A stretch of DNA of 52,608 nt from a virus. The translations under genes were made by a program, and so were the position numbers. The notes under the pieces are model-generated. The model worked only from the letters and a program-made list of their open reading frames with translations, did not search any database and was not told where the DNA came from. The stretch covers positions 1 to 52,608 of IMG/VR virus record IMGVR_UViG_3300027896_000058; one strand, 5' to 3'. Below, in pieces: positions 40,201 through 48,516 of this stretch (within the stretch, counting starts at the first letter, position 1; each line of letters begins with the position of its first letter).

Positions 40201-40927
40201 TGCCATTCTCTCCGAATACAACCAACGGTCCTTGTCCTGTGCCTGTTTCAAAGTCTGCAATGAACGCCATGCCGGTGATGTTGCCCATGTCTGTCGGGAG
40301 AGCAAAGGCTCCTCCACCATTCAAGTAGGCTGTCTCAGTGAACTGGAGAACTGTCGTCGGGCTTGTCGCCTGATAGATGTCACCTGCCAGGAACTGGTTC
40401 CTTCCGTTCTTGATGAACAATCTGCCGTGTCCATAAGCCATGACCGTACCGATAGGAAGCTCGCTCTTGGATGGATCTGCACGACGAGCGTTGAGCCCGT
40501 TGATGATCATTGGCGTGTTGATTCCATCCTGCACGATCATGAACTGTTCGGCCTGACAGAAGAAGATCCTGTCAATCCACTGGCTCATTCTACCGATCTT
40601 GTCCGACACATGACCGACTCTTCCAGTCTCTCCGTCAATCACGAACACATGACCATTCACCGCGCAGGCGATGTAACAGGTCTCTGCCGTGTTGTATTCC
40701 TTCGCACCCTGGAACCGACCATAGGTGAAAAGGTTGTATGTGAAGAGATTGTCGAAGACAAGGTTGCGAGCCTTGAACCCGGGCCTTGTCTTGATGACGG
40801 CATTGCGGCAGACGACGTTGATGCCCTTGACGTACTGCTTGTCCGTGATGTCTCTCGACGACGATCCGGAGTCCATCCCCTCGACGAGAGAGGTGAATTT
40901 ATCGTTGCAGTTTGAGACATCGCCCAT
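37292..40927 (-). CDS. Tail nozzle-like protein with Ig/BACON-like C-terminus
   Basis: 1211 aa. The first 640 residues (KGINVVCRNAVIKTRPGF, GDIYQATSPTT, SMEVLAQQIYSPAPN) follow the beta-propeller-like tail tubular B or nozzle pattern of short-tailed phages. A Cys-x5-Cys pair precedes a Pro-rich linker (about 675-745). Then come Ig-like and BACON-like domains (about 770-1080) and a terminal beta domain. The extra C-terminal third probably projects outward and may bind sugar. No enzyme motif. Confidence 0.75.
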   Translation of the reverse strand: MGDVSNCNDKFTSLVEGMDSGSSSRDITDKQYVKGINVVCRNAVIKTRPGFKARNLVFDNLFTYNLFTYGRFQGAKEYNTAETCYIACAVNGHVFVIDGETGRVGHVSDKIGRMSQWIDRIFFCQAEQFMIVQDGINTPMIINGLNARRADPSKSELPIGTVMAYGHGRLFIKNGRNQFLAGDIYQATSPTTVLQFTETAYLNGGGAFALPTDMGNITGMAFIADFETGTGQGPLVVFGENGIANYDVFVDRLLWQEQNIGHISIKGYGSASPYFNLTVLEDMFYMSWQGLASYRLMKSEVKARRRFARLWQEMKDVNDNDTQWLLPYASAVLFNDRILMTVNGEICSAKAIDNSDTRDYRFKGIASLDLAPKSGMSDLKNELGPAWDGIWTGIKPTHLVVGLFHDKQRCFAFTKDENNRNLLYEIDETRKYDCEDKPINCRLYTKSYPFQSFSTSGSLMDVPHVFKRVRECKIWIDKFINDVAFTLYVKPDNRADYGKVSSMEVLAQQIYSPAPNLNIIVGQPQSRSMLSFPSLDESISDNSAHLAYLSGFEFQFCLEWDGYAEIKRVDFLGKTIAQPVNDSFVPVNMRIDNPRDDFDYTSTCNFKNWFESANENALIIGLDVGNWLVITEGTFDPGVAYIIDAGIPDAGFPTDWWLTDPITGGIIPVCTNGGGCTPTVPIVPAGPMYPGTSTPPWPPFPVDPGMPNPERQPPPPVPLDPKPLTPVNPLKPTPQTPIEPKDPDKPLMVYPWWPEYVSGGLNGYNWFVEPDTTSTKSLTVHKLQGGPLAALADMNYIVTCEKYGDWPAGATILMDKADGATHGPVSMQKADGATMTLTSTNMLSGYSGPQYVALCTIKGIVNGREITGDTISINIYVKPSIGLEVTVKKQVYRTKTFDISVRAFDNKTKQTLKEFKNDLILTGVCSDKADSFTAAHTSFHNGIANTTGVVTGGKLNATLTINATTPDPKINGNATTEVIRGTPVLQVTPLTAQVSFIEGNTNTEALTFTVKNISTEPSTLNYSLVPSSQVSITNVPTNDLEMQQQADVVTSVSAVGLTHGTYLATIEVDPGLKASDKQLITITIKVLPVYWPGPMVANGVLWVNYGGGWQVWRNIVGEYFTQMLDTPTAKWGWSYYDPTSTLITYVITYKVDTAPYKAGDTVMIVGAGGLTWFIGKMNYEDNGAPSLTVGMILQPGAPYNVKYEPWAVGPQ

Positions 40928-40929
40928 GA

Positions 40930-41805
40930 TTACAGATTCCCGTTATTTGAAGCTATCCACTGAACATTAATGTTCACATCGTTGATAGCGCCGCATGACT
41001 GCTTGATCGTGAACCCATTCACCGTTATCGCGGTAGGATACACGACAAGGATCGCGCCAAGCGCAGACACAGGATTGTACGACAAGACCACGTTAGGGAC
41101 CGTTGTAAAGGCCTTGGTGAAGGTTACAGTGCCTATCGTTTCATCGGCAGTACTAAGCGTAGGGTTACATCCTGCGACGATCCCAGAGGCAACCAGGTGG
41201 CTTGGTTGGACTGCTGGCCATACCTTGGCGCCGGCTGTCAGGCTCAATCCCGCGGCCATGTTGTTTGAGTCCACGTTCATCACGGTAATGCTGAGAGCGA
41301 TTGTGTCCACTGCCAGAACCTTGTAGAACCCTGCACCCTCTACGAAGATCGTCATGCCAGTCTCGCACCACATGTCAGCGCGCTGGAGGTAGAAGACGGA
41401 CGAAGATGTTCCGGCCGGAGCAACGAAGATCTCGGTTGTCAGGTCGTACAGGGCAAACGGAGAGACTGTCGCGCTATACGACAGATCCGGCTGAGCACAA
41501 GGCATCATGACTGTCCCGATAGGGATAGCAGATCCGGCTGCACCATTGGCGGATACCCCGTCATTGATGACGTAGATGTGAGTTGCGTCAGGTGTTCCTG
41601 TCACTCGGAAGAAGCCTGCGCCGGAGATCCAGATCCACATGCTGATCCGGTACTGACTTGACTGAAGGACTTCAACCGTAGTCTGTGATCCGATGTTTGG
41701 AATCACGAAGGTTTCAAGAAGCTGTTCAGTGAACGGATGAACGTGGTTAACCTGGACTGCAGACTGTTCGATGTTGAATACTGTAAGTGTCGGCGGCTGA
41801 ATCAT
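40930..41805 (-). CDS. Tail protein with internal repeat and lectin-like end
   Basis: 291 aa, GAGGAC site. Two copies of a roughly 45-residue unit around GAGFFRV (about 60-70) and GAGFYKV (about 157-163) are visible. The C-terminal 70 residues (VTFTKAFTTVPNVVLSY, VNGFTIKQSCG, VQWIAS) fit the H-type lectin-like fold of tail tips. Possible receptor-binding or adhesion role. Confidence 0.6.
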   Translation of the reverse strand: MIQPPTLTVFNIEQSAVQVNHVHPFTEQLLETFVIPNIGSQTTVEVLQSSQYRISMWIWISGAGFFRVTGTPDATHIYVINDGVSANGAAGSAIPIGTVMMPCAQPDLSYSATVSPFALYDLTTEIFVAPAGTSSSVFYLQRADMWCETGMTIFVEGAGFYKVLAVDTIALSITVMNVDSNNMAAGLSLTAGAKVWPAVQPSHLVASGIVAGCNPTLSTADETIGTVTFTKAFTTVPNVVLSYNPVSALGAILVVYPTAITVNGFTIKQSCGAINDVNINVQWIASNNGNL

Positions 41806-41823
41806 AGTGTCCTCTCTTTCGTG

Positions 41824-42300
41824 TTAAACAATTCTCGTTGCAATATACTTCAATTCCTCGCTTGTGGCAAGTTCGGCTGGTTCGACCATGAACGAAGGCT
41901 TATTGATTACCGGCCTTCCAGCAACATTACAAGTCTCAGAACAAAGCTCGGAACAGAACCATTTGTCAGAGTTATCGTTTGAGTCTACGAACCATCTGAC
42001 AATAGGAAGGAACCTGAACAAGCCGATGTAATCATACTTCTTGCCAACCTGAGCGAGAAGGAAAGCTTCTGCTTTCATGTTCTCTTCCCGAGTCAAGACT
42101 GTCTTGAAATCAAACAGATCTACCTTTGTACCCTGAGCATGAAAGCATCCGAAGATCTTGTTATGGCAGATCCCGTGACTTCCCCAGGCTTCGATCTCTG
42201 TTCCATCGCTAAGGATCCATGACGCATGTGAATACTTCGACCATGTTCTCGTCTTGATCCACCAACTCAGAAGACCAGTACCTTGATACAGTGCAATCAT
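41824..42300 (-). CDS. Permuted papain-like (YiiX/YaeF-type) amidase
   Basis: 158 aa, GGGAGG site. The permuted order His25 (KYSHASWIL), Glu37 (EIEAWG) and Cys116 (WFCSEL) matches NlpC/P60-superfamily circularly permuted hydrolases. It could cleave peptidoglycan stem peptides or lipid amide/ester bonds. It overlaps the small membrane protein by 4 nt and belongs to the lysis cassette. Confidence 0.7.
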   Translation of the reverse strand: MIALYQGTGLLSWWIKTRTWSKYSHASWILSDGTEIEAWGSHGICHNKIFGCFHAQGTKVDLFDFKTVLTREENMKAEAFLLAQVGKKYDYIGLFRFLPIVRWFVDSNDNSDKWFCSELCSETCNVAGRPVINKPSFMVEPAELATSEELKYIATRIV

Positions 42301-42563
42301 TTGCTTCCTCCCATGTAATACTTCAGAACTTCTATCACGGATACTACAAGAGATGCTCCGAGACTTCCGTGAAGGATGGACTGTCCCTTACTCGATGTGC
42401 AGACCTCTCTTCCTGATACGCATCCATTCTTCTGAAGGTCTTCAACCTTCGTGTTCAATGCGTCAATCTTCTTGAACAGAACATCATTCTGTTTTTCGAG
42501 ATTACCTATATTGGCCTCGATTCTCCCCAGCGCCTCAGATGTCGGGTCAATAGATCCAGTCAT
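42297..42563 (-). CDS. Holin-like coiled-coil membrane protein
   Basis: 88 aa from MTGSIDPTSEALGR with AAAGG upstream. Coiled coil at 10-45, Cys48/Cys55 separated by a short turn, then one membrane helix (about 65-84) and GGSK at the end. Layout resembles XhlA/holin-type proteins. It lies between two cysteine hydrolases, as a holin would. Confidence 0.6.
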   Translation of the reverse strand: MTGSIDPTSEALGRIEANIGNLEKQNDVLFKKIDALNTKVEDLQKNGCVSGREVCTSSKGQSILHGSLGASLVVSVIEVLKYYMGGSK

Positions 42564-42576
42564 TGCTAGATACCTT

Positions 42577-43341
42577 TCAGGATTCGATAAGTGTAATTTT
42601 CCACATGTCCGAGGCAAGACTTGGATTCGAGATGAACGAGTAAGGGAGATAGAAGAATCCCTTATCGCCCCATCCGGATCCCCATGAGTTTTGAACCTTG
42701 AACATCTTTCTCTGGTCGTTGTATCCGACTGCGAGAACCGCGTGTCCGCCCAGAAGCGACTCGTTCCTGGCAGGCATTGGCACGATCCCGGTACGGGCAA
42801 CGATGTCGGATTCAAAACTGTCATAGACAGAGAATCCAAAGACAAAGGGAAATCCAGAAGCAAGGCATGATCTCATGTCGTCAAGACTCTGGATCACTGA
42901 AGCGTATAGCATGACCTGATGTTTGGCCGCATGCGTGTAGCAAGACTTGAGCGGCTTCTTCGTGAACTTGGTCACGTCGTACTTCCACTCAGTTTCCGGA
43001 CAGACTCCAAGAGTTGCGACAGACTTCATCCCGTCACGGATCTGGGCGCCTGAGTCCTGCTTGACAGTGCCTTCCATTTCACGCTCGTTGTAATAGATGA
43101 ACAGGCGGGAAGGCGTAAACTTCTCTTTCGCGTCTTGCTTGATCTGTTCAAAGTAATGGCAGGAAGCAATGGCATTTGCCGTACAGGATCCGAGCTGACC
43201 TTGATTCAAGATCGGGACGATTGGGTTCGCCAGGTCGATCATCGAAGGAAGGTTCTCAGGTATGTGAACCGGCAGGAACTTGAAGTCACGGAAGTCGATG
43301 TGATCCTTATGCCAGCCGTATGATCGTTTGATCTTTTTCAT
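42577..43341 (-). CDS. Papain-family (C1) cysteine peptidase
   Basis: 254 aa. Gln47 and Cys53 in NQGQLGSC, His200 in LLGGHAV and Asn218 in VQNSWG give the complete papain triad plus oxyanion Gln. The YGWHKDHIDFRD start is the usual lead of bacterial and phage C1 enzymes. It may cut peptide cross-links of the wall, or process virion or host proteins. It lacks a signal peptide and a long propeptide, so access to the wall would need the holin. Confidence 0.85.
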   Translation of the reverse strand: MKKIKRSYGWHKDHIDFRDFKFLPVHIPENLPSMIDLANPIVPILNQGQLGSCTANAIASCHYFEQIKQDAKEKFTPSRLFIYYNEREMEGTVKQDSGAQIRDGMKSVATLGVCPETEWKYDVTKFTKKPLKSCYTHAAKHQVMLYASVIQSLDDMRSCLASGFPFVFGFSVYDSFESDIVARTGIVPMPARNESLLGGHAVLAVGYNDQRKMFKVQNSWGSGWGDKGFFYLPYSFISNPSLASDMWKITLIES

Positions 43342-43835
43342 CCTTTCACCTTTTGGCTCGGCTTCACTACGATTGTGATCTGACTGCCATAATTACCATT
43401 CGCGTTTACCACGATCCCGTTGTTGACTGTCGGGGAAGCCGTAGCAGTAGAAGCACTGGCCGAAGACTCGTCCTTATCGCTCAGGCCAAGAAGCTTCGGA
43501 TTGTTGGCAATGATCGGCGTCACAACGACAAGGATCGCGGCTGCGGTAACAGTCTTCGGGAACTGTACGGGAACCTGAGCCATTGTCTTGAAGAACCCTA
43601 CCTTTGCCACGCTATCCTTGAATGTCCAGACATCTGCCGTAACTACCCCGCCAGACAGCGATGGAGCCACCTGGATGCCCGTAGGATCGACGATCTTTGC
43701 AGGTACGGGTGTTTGTATGGCTCCGACTGCTTTGTCGGCTCTGAGAGCCATCTGTGTAGGATCTCGAAACGACATATCTTCCCCTGCTACCACACTGGTT
43801 GCCGCCAATACGATCACTGCCATTATCTTGTTCAT
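43338..43835 (-). CDS. Predicted secreted/envelope protein
   Basis: 165 aa from MNKIMAVIV, AAAGG site. A clear signal peptide with cleavage around VVA-GE (about 17), then a beta-rich part and a second hydrophobic segment (about 95-115). The tail is Ser/Ala/Asn-rich. It overlaps the peptidase start by 4 nt. It could be an envelope-acting lysis helper or a fibre-associated protein. Confidence 0.6.
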   Translation of the reverse strand: MNKIMAVIVLAATSVVAGEDMSFRDPTQMALRADKAVGAIQTPVPAKIVDPTGIQVAPSLSGGVVTADVWTFKDSVAKVGFFKTMAQVPVQFPKTVTAAAILVVVTPIIANNPKLLGLSDKDESSASASTATASPTVNNGIVVNANGNYGSQITIVVKPSQKVKG

Positions 43836-43857
43836 ATCACATACCTTTCTTGTTTTA

Positions 43858-44193
43858 CTATTCATGCCAGTTCCCTCCAAGTTCCGAAAGATGCCACACC
43901 TCATGTCCCAATGTGTATAGGTCAGGGTGTCGCGGCCCGTCAGGTTGCACCCAAATTGTTCTCGTCATCTCATCGTAAAAGCCACGCACCTGTTCGCGTT
44001 TGTGAGCCTCGTGCTTATCCCATTCCTTTTGAATCGTGCCACGATCTGCAACCTTAATCGTGAATGTATCCACCCCATACTCAGCCACGCCCTTATGCAT
44101 CACGCACCCGCAGCCTAGCTGTACGGCTACAACGACACAGAGGATTGCAACCCAGATTAGGCCAAATGCGCGGTAGGTGAGGAGGTGGTTCAT
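43858..44193 (-). CDS. Small membrane-anchored or lipoprotein-like HExxH protein
   Basis: 111 aa. A hydrophobic helix (about 8-27) ends VQLGCGC, close to but not a perfect lipobox. The rest is soluble with LGHEVWHLSELGGNWHE (HExxH 97-101, with later His110 and Glu111). A minimal zinc metallopeptidase-like module on a membrane anchor. It sits between the fibre and lysis genes and could be a spanin-position lipoprotein or an envelope protease. Confidence 0.65.
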   Translation of the reverse strand: MNHLLTYRAFGLIWVAILCVVVAVQLGCGCVMHKGVAEYGVDTFTIKVADRGTIQKEWDKHEAHKREQVRGFYDEMTRTIWVQPDGPRHPDLYTLGHEVWHLSELGGNWHE

Positions 44194-46046
44194 CTCCCCT
44201 CCAACTTGAGCAATCGCGCTTTCAGTGCCTTACGCGCAATAATCTCATCACGCAATGCCGCTTGCAGGTAGCCGCACCAGCCGACGAGGTCAATGCCAGC
44301 GTTAGGGTCGCCATTGGCGCAAATCTCACGGGGTATCTGCGGGTCATCCAGCATGATGCCAACATGAGTCGCTTGGAACTTAGGCAATGCCGCTTTAGCC
44401 GTTGAGAGTTCATCGCGTTTGGCTTCGACCATCGCAGGTTCAAAACTATCAACGATCAACGCCTTTTCTGCCACGGGTTCCGATACACCCTTTTCATCCA
44501 TTGTTGCGAGTTCCATTAAGGCTTCATCGGTCGTGATGATAGCATCGGCCTTATCCATTCTCTGCAACACTTCCTCGTCACGCACAATCGGTTTACGTTT
44601 CCAGCGGTACACGGGAATCAGTGACAATTCGTCGGCGTAGTTCTTGACCACATCGACTTCAACAATATCCTTCGCGTCACGGTTGCAGGTGTAGGTTGTC
44701 CATGAGTCGGCAATGGGATCGGTCGCGGATGTTTGGACGATGGAGAGGATGTTTGTGCCGGTGGTGGTCCCGATTCCCACGTTGCGCCCAGAAGATATAC
44801 GCATTGCCTCTGCATTGTCGTTATTGTTTGTACCAGCAAAAAATGCCATGTACATAGGAACACTATTGCTGGCAACAGTGCCCTCTGAATACACTTTAAT
44901 TGATGCACTATTAATATACGAATAGCCATCATATCCATGAAATTCTACATTTCCTGCACGATCACCGGAGCTAACAGATACAGGAGCATCGGGATTTCCT
45001 CTAGCTTTTTTCAGGGTAATCACCGGAGGAGATGCGTCCGCAGAGAACTGACTGAATATCGCTGTTCTATCTGCAATGCCAGCAGTAGATATTACTCTTA
45101 ATGGTGTGTTTGTTCCTCCATAAATAACCATCACTGCGTTGGTCACATTGTTCGTTCCTATCCCAACTCGTCCAAGAAACGTATTCACAGCCCCCGCCAC
45201 CGTCTGCGTGATGGACGCGCACGAGATGTTAGTGGCCAAAATGTCACCGGCAACGTGGAGCTTGGCGGCGGGAGAGGTTGTGCCGATGCCGACCAATCCC
45301 CCGAAGTAACTCTTCGTCGTCCCGTCAATATACACCCCGTAATTATTTGACGCGCCAATAAGATTCGCCACGCGCAGGCCGTATTGATTTAGGCATGTTC
45401 CACCTCCCATATAGATATCTCTTGCGGCAAAATGCTCCACGTCTGTTATGGCTATCTTGGACCCTGCAACAGTTTCGGCTCCACTATCGAATCCCCTAAT
45501 ATGGGCCACTGTGCCCGAAGATGATGATCCGAACAAGGGATATGCAAATGCGCCCCGTATATACGGAGTACCTGTAAACTGACTGCGTATATCCATGGCT
45601 GTCGTAAAACCTTGAAAAGCGAATCCCCCGGTGCAATCAAAAGCCATACTACTTAAAATCGGTTGTATCTGAAAATTATTATATACACCCGCTCCGGTAG
45701 GCGCGGCAGGAGACACCGTTGTCCCTAATTGCATATCGTAACTGGCATTTACTACCGCTGTTTTGGTGCTAGCAATGTTCACAATATTACTGAACACGGA
45801 CACGCCCTTGAATACATTAGTCGAGGCGGCAGAGCTATTCGTAATCCCGCCGCTGACTTGGAGGGTTGTTGCGGTAATGTTGGATGCAATCACTTGGGCA
45901 ACAACACCAGATACGGAATTGATACTAGACCACTTCAGAGATGACGTACCTAAATTACCTTCGTTACTTGCTCTTGGGACAACATCTCTCGTTGCACCTG
46001 AACACAGCGAAACCAACAACATAAAATACACGATTAGCTTTTTCAT
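44190..46046 (-). CDS. Exported tail fibre with S74-like C-terminus
   Basis: 618 aa from MKKLIVYF; the ATGA overlaps the upstream gene, with GGAGG upstream. Signal peptide of about 20 residues. The centre is Thr/Asn/Ser-rich with two VGIGT repeats (near PAAKLHVAG and TNILSIV). The last 150 residues fit the intramolecular chaperone (peptidase S74) domain: the TYTCNRDAKDI segment, LSLIPVYRWK, HVGIMLDD and a final coiled coil. In normal S74 a Ser-Lys dyad cuts the domain off; here Cys stands at the Ser position. Likely a trimeric fibre or spike. Confidence 0.7.
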   Translation of the reverse strand: MKKLIVYFMLLVSLCSGATRDVVPRASNEGNLGTSSLKWSSINSVSGVVAQVIASNITATTLQVSGGITNSSAASTNVFKGVSVFSNIVNIASTKTAVVNASYDMQLGTTVSPAAPTGAGVYNNFQIQPILSSMAFDCTGGFAFQGFTTAMDIRSQFTGTPYIRGAFAYPLFGSSSSGTVAHIRGFDSGAETVAGSKIAITDVEHFAARDIYMGGGTCLNQYGLRVANLIGASNNYGVYIDGTTKSYFGGLVGIGTTSPAAKLHVAGDILATNISCASITQTVAGAVNTFLGRVGIGTNNVTNAVMVIYGGTNTPLRVISTAGIADRTAIFSQFSADASPPVITLKKARGNPDAPVSVSSGDRAGNVEFHGYDGYSYINSASIKVYSEGTVASNSVPMYMAFFAGTNNNDNAEAMRISSGRNVGIGTTTGTNILSIVQTSATDPIADSWTTYTCNRDAKDIVEVDVVKNYADELSLIPVYRWKRKPIVRDEEVLQRMDKADAIITTDEALMELATMDEKGVSEPVAEKALIVDSFEPAMVEAKRDELSTAKAALPKFQATHVGIMLDDPQIPREICANGDPNAGIDLVGWCGYLQAALRDEIIARKALKARLLKLEGR

Positions 46047-48013
46047 AACGGTTGCAATCCTCCAGTTGTGTTTGTCTCCCATAAAGCATCAGACTGAAAA
46101 ACACTTACAGGTTCCAGTCCTCCAGTTAAGTTAATATCCCAAGCTCCATTGGTCGTAACTTGAATGCTGATATAGCCGACAGCATTGGTTCTGGTGAATG
46201 CAGAAGTTCCCCCAGATACAACAAGATTGGTAATAATATTGTTCGTGCTCACTGGCTGAAGCGCGGTTGCAACCCCACCACTCACGCTGACCATCCAGTT
46301 TGAAATATTATTTATTGAGCTGGCAAACAATGCCTGAGTTGATGCAGACATCGTAAGTCCATTAGACCAAATAAGAGAGGACACATTTGTAACACTGAAT
46401 CCTCCAAGGCTCAAATCAGACAGCATTGGCAACGTGCCATCAACACGTAAATATCCAAGGTCAGCGGTGGACAACGTAATGTCCATCTGCGAGGGATAGT
46501 TTGTACCCACTCCTACAATGATATTGGTTGTAGCTCCACCGCCGGAAGATGATGCAAGTTTTGACCGTACCGCAAAATACCAAGGTACATTGGTGGAAAT
46601 ATTAGGCAATGGAATTACCCAAGATGAGATGACAGGAACCGCGCCTTTATCCACAAGATTGCTTGCCGCCGCATCGCCCCACTCAATGAATAAATGTGTG
46701 GAAGGCTCGTACCTGTAAACTTCTATCTTTGCGTACTTGGTGTTGTTTCCGCCCGTATTGTCGCAGACATAGTAATTAACTTTAGCACTGCCGCCACCAT
46801 ACACGGTAAACAACTGATTCGTCCAAATTGAACAAGCAAAGTAGCCGCCTATGGGTGCGCCATTTGTTCTAATAGCCTGCACTGGAGGGATGCCGTCACT
46901 GATCACATACGTTGCGTTGGTGGGCGTAATATCATTAGTGTACGAAAGAGTTTTATTGGAGGTAAAATACAGAGTCTTATTCGCGTTGATTACGGAGCGC
47001 AACTGAGCCAGTGTCACGGGCTGGTTGCTGATTGTGGCATCCGGAATGGTCATGGTGTAGAGACCGCCGTTGTTGGTGAAATAAGATGATGGAGCAAGTC
47101 CGCCAAGTTTTCCGGAATCTTTCACTGTTCCATTCGTTGCGTTGTCTACATAGGTAACTGATGCAAGTCCATTCGTGACTGTCTGATTTGTGAATGAGTT
47201 TGGATTGTTGGTTGGATAGAAATAGGTAAGTGTCCAACCCTTCAAAGTGTTCGTTGCTGAGTCCACGTACCCGATGGAAGCAAGACCGTTCGTGATCGCG
47301 GCTGTCACATAGTTCTTGAGAGTTACCCAATTCGTAACAGAAGACCAGAGTGTGTTCGTGGATGAATCAACATATGCCAGGGAAGCGAGTCCATTCGTTA
47401 TCGCAGACGTGACATAGTTCTTTCCGAGGATCCAGTTCGTTACCGTAGACCAGAGAGTATTCGTTGCGCCATCGACGTATAGGAGGCTTGCAAGGCCATT
47501 GGTGACGCTTGAATTAACCAACCCTTGTGTTGATATGGGGTAAAGGAGATTGTTCGTTATACCGTATCCTAAGAGGCTTGTAGGTGTGTTGGTGATGTTG
47601 TTCCAGTTGCGGAAGAAGTTCGTATCCACAACGAAAGCAGGAAAGCCTGTGTTCACGCTCATCACGAATGCGCCGTTGCTGTAGACAAAGCCCCAGAAGT
47701 TCGTGAGCTTGAGAACCGTGTTCGTGGATCCGATCTTGTTCGTGTTCGCTACAAGCCAAGCCCAGGCATTCGATCCAGAGTAATCATTCGTGGGAATCGA
47801 GATCCCCCAATTGTGCGGAGTAATCTTCTGAACGTATCCAGTAGACGAAGGAGCCAAGAGCGTGAGCTGGTAGATCGAGCCGGTAGACGAGGAACTATTC
47901 GAAGAGATGTTGCTGAGAACGTAGGGCTTGTAGTACGGCCAATCATTTCCCTGTGCTTTCGTTTCAGAAAACAATGCCAAGAAAATGATGAGCCGTACCA
48001 TCCATCGGAACAT
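46043..48013 (-). CDS. Exported repetitive fibre-like protein
   Basis: 656 aa, AGGAGT site, TAATG coupling upstream. Signal peptide with TKA-QG cleavage (about 20). Asn/Thr-rich throughout, with tandem 35-residue repeats (TNGLAS-YVD-TN-LW-VTNW, see the repeat entry). The C-terminal 250 residues are beta-rich. No enzyme motif. Reads as an elongated trimeric fibre or adhesin. Confidence 0.7.
   Translation of the reverse strand: MFRWMVRLIIFLALFSETKAQGNDWPYYKPYVLSNISSNSSSSTGSIYQLTLLAPSSTGYVQKITPHNWGISIPTNDYSGSNAWAWLVANTNKIGSTNTVLKLTNFWGFVYSNGAFVMSVNTGFPAFVVDTNFFRNWNNITNTPTSLLGYGITNNLLYPISTQGLVNSSVTNGLASLLYVDGATNTLWSTVTNWILGKNYVTSAITNGLASLAYVDSSTNTLWSSVTNWVTLKNYVTAAITNGLASIGYVDSATNTLKGWTLTYFYPTNNPNSFTNQTVTNGLASVTYVDNATNGTVKDSGKLGGLAPSSYFTNNGGLYTMTIPDATISNQPVTLAQLRSVINANKTLYFTSNKTLSYTNDITPTNATYVISDGIPPVQAIRTNGAPIGGYFACSIWTNQLFTVYGGGSAKVNYYVCDNTGGNNTKYAKIEVYRYEPSTHLFIEWGDAAASNLVDKGAVPVISSWVIPLPNISTNVPWYFAVRSKLASSSGGGATTNIIVGVGTNYPSQMDITLSTADLGYLRVDGTLPMLSDLSLGGFSVTNVSSLIWSNGLTMSASTQALFASSINNISNWMVSVSGGVATALQPVSTNNIITNLVVSGGTSAFTRTNAVGYISIQVTTNGAWDINLTGGLEPVSVFQSDALWETNTTGGLQPL
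47163..47520 (-). repeat. Tandem 105-bp repeats in the fibre gene
   Basis: Copies start at about 47490, 47385 and 47280, exactly 105 bp apart, with a diverged fourth 117 bp further on (47163). Each encodes the TNGLAS, YVD, TNTLW and VTNW elements. Copy number may vary between relatives. Confidence 0.75.
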
Positions 48014-48507
48014 TACAACTCCTGTATTGCCACCACGTTTGTCTTCGTCGGGTTGGAGACAGCGTTGATCGGCTGCTGGAGCAGGAACGCAGGAACATCA
48101 ATCTCAGTTGCGGCCGCAAGATGAACTCCATTCGAGTACACCGCAATGTCATCACCGAAGGAAAGCCAGATCTCTGCCGCGCCGCCGTTGTAGATCCGGC
48201 ACATCCCGCGTGACGCATGAGGAACGAACAGATATGACAACCCGTTCGTGGAGTAAGTGCCGTTCAAGTGAGTCGGCATATTGGTTGATGTCCCGCCGGC
48301 CACTGTCACCATGTAGATCTTGTTGCTGGCATTCACCATTGCGCCCTGAGCGTATGCAACGTTCGTGGTCCACAACGGAGCAGACTGAAGATAGTTGAAC
48401 CTCGGGGACACGATCTTCTGGCTCGTAGGAGTCACGGAGAACTGTCTTGGTGCATCTGCGAAAGCCGATACTGCGATCATCATTACTGCAAGAAACATTT
48501 TCTTCAT
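48013..48507 (-). CDS. Exported virion-like beta protein
   Basis: 164 aa, AAGGAGAT site. Signal peptide ending near AFA-DA (17). It then carries a W-TTNVAYAQGAMV-Y-V-AGGTST-THLNG-type phage carbohydrate-binding fold, and a second domain with RIYNGGAAEIWLSFG and EIDVPAFLL typical of virion decoration or fibre proteins. Same direction and tight spacing as the other exported proteins. Confidence 0.65.
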   Translation of the reverse strand: MKKMFLAVMMIAVSAFADAPRQFSVTPTSQKIVSPRFNYLQSAPLWTTNVAYAQGAMVNASNKIYMVTVAGGTSTNMPTHLNGTYSTNGLSYLFVPHASRGMCRIYNGGAAEIWLSFGDDIAVYSNGVHLAAATEIDVPAFLLQQPINAVSNPTKTNVVAIQEL

Positions 48508-48516
48508 TTGATCTCC

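Noticed and set aside
47163-47520. CRISPR-like array
   Set aside because: The 105-bp repeats are in frame, have no unique spacers and encode a fibre repeat.
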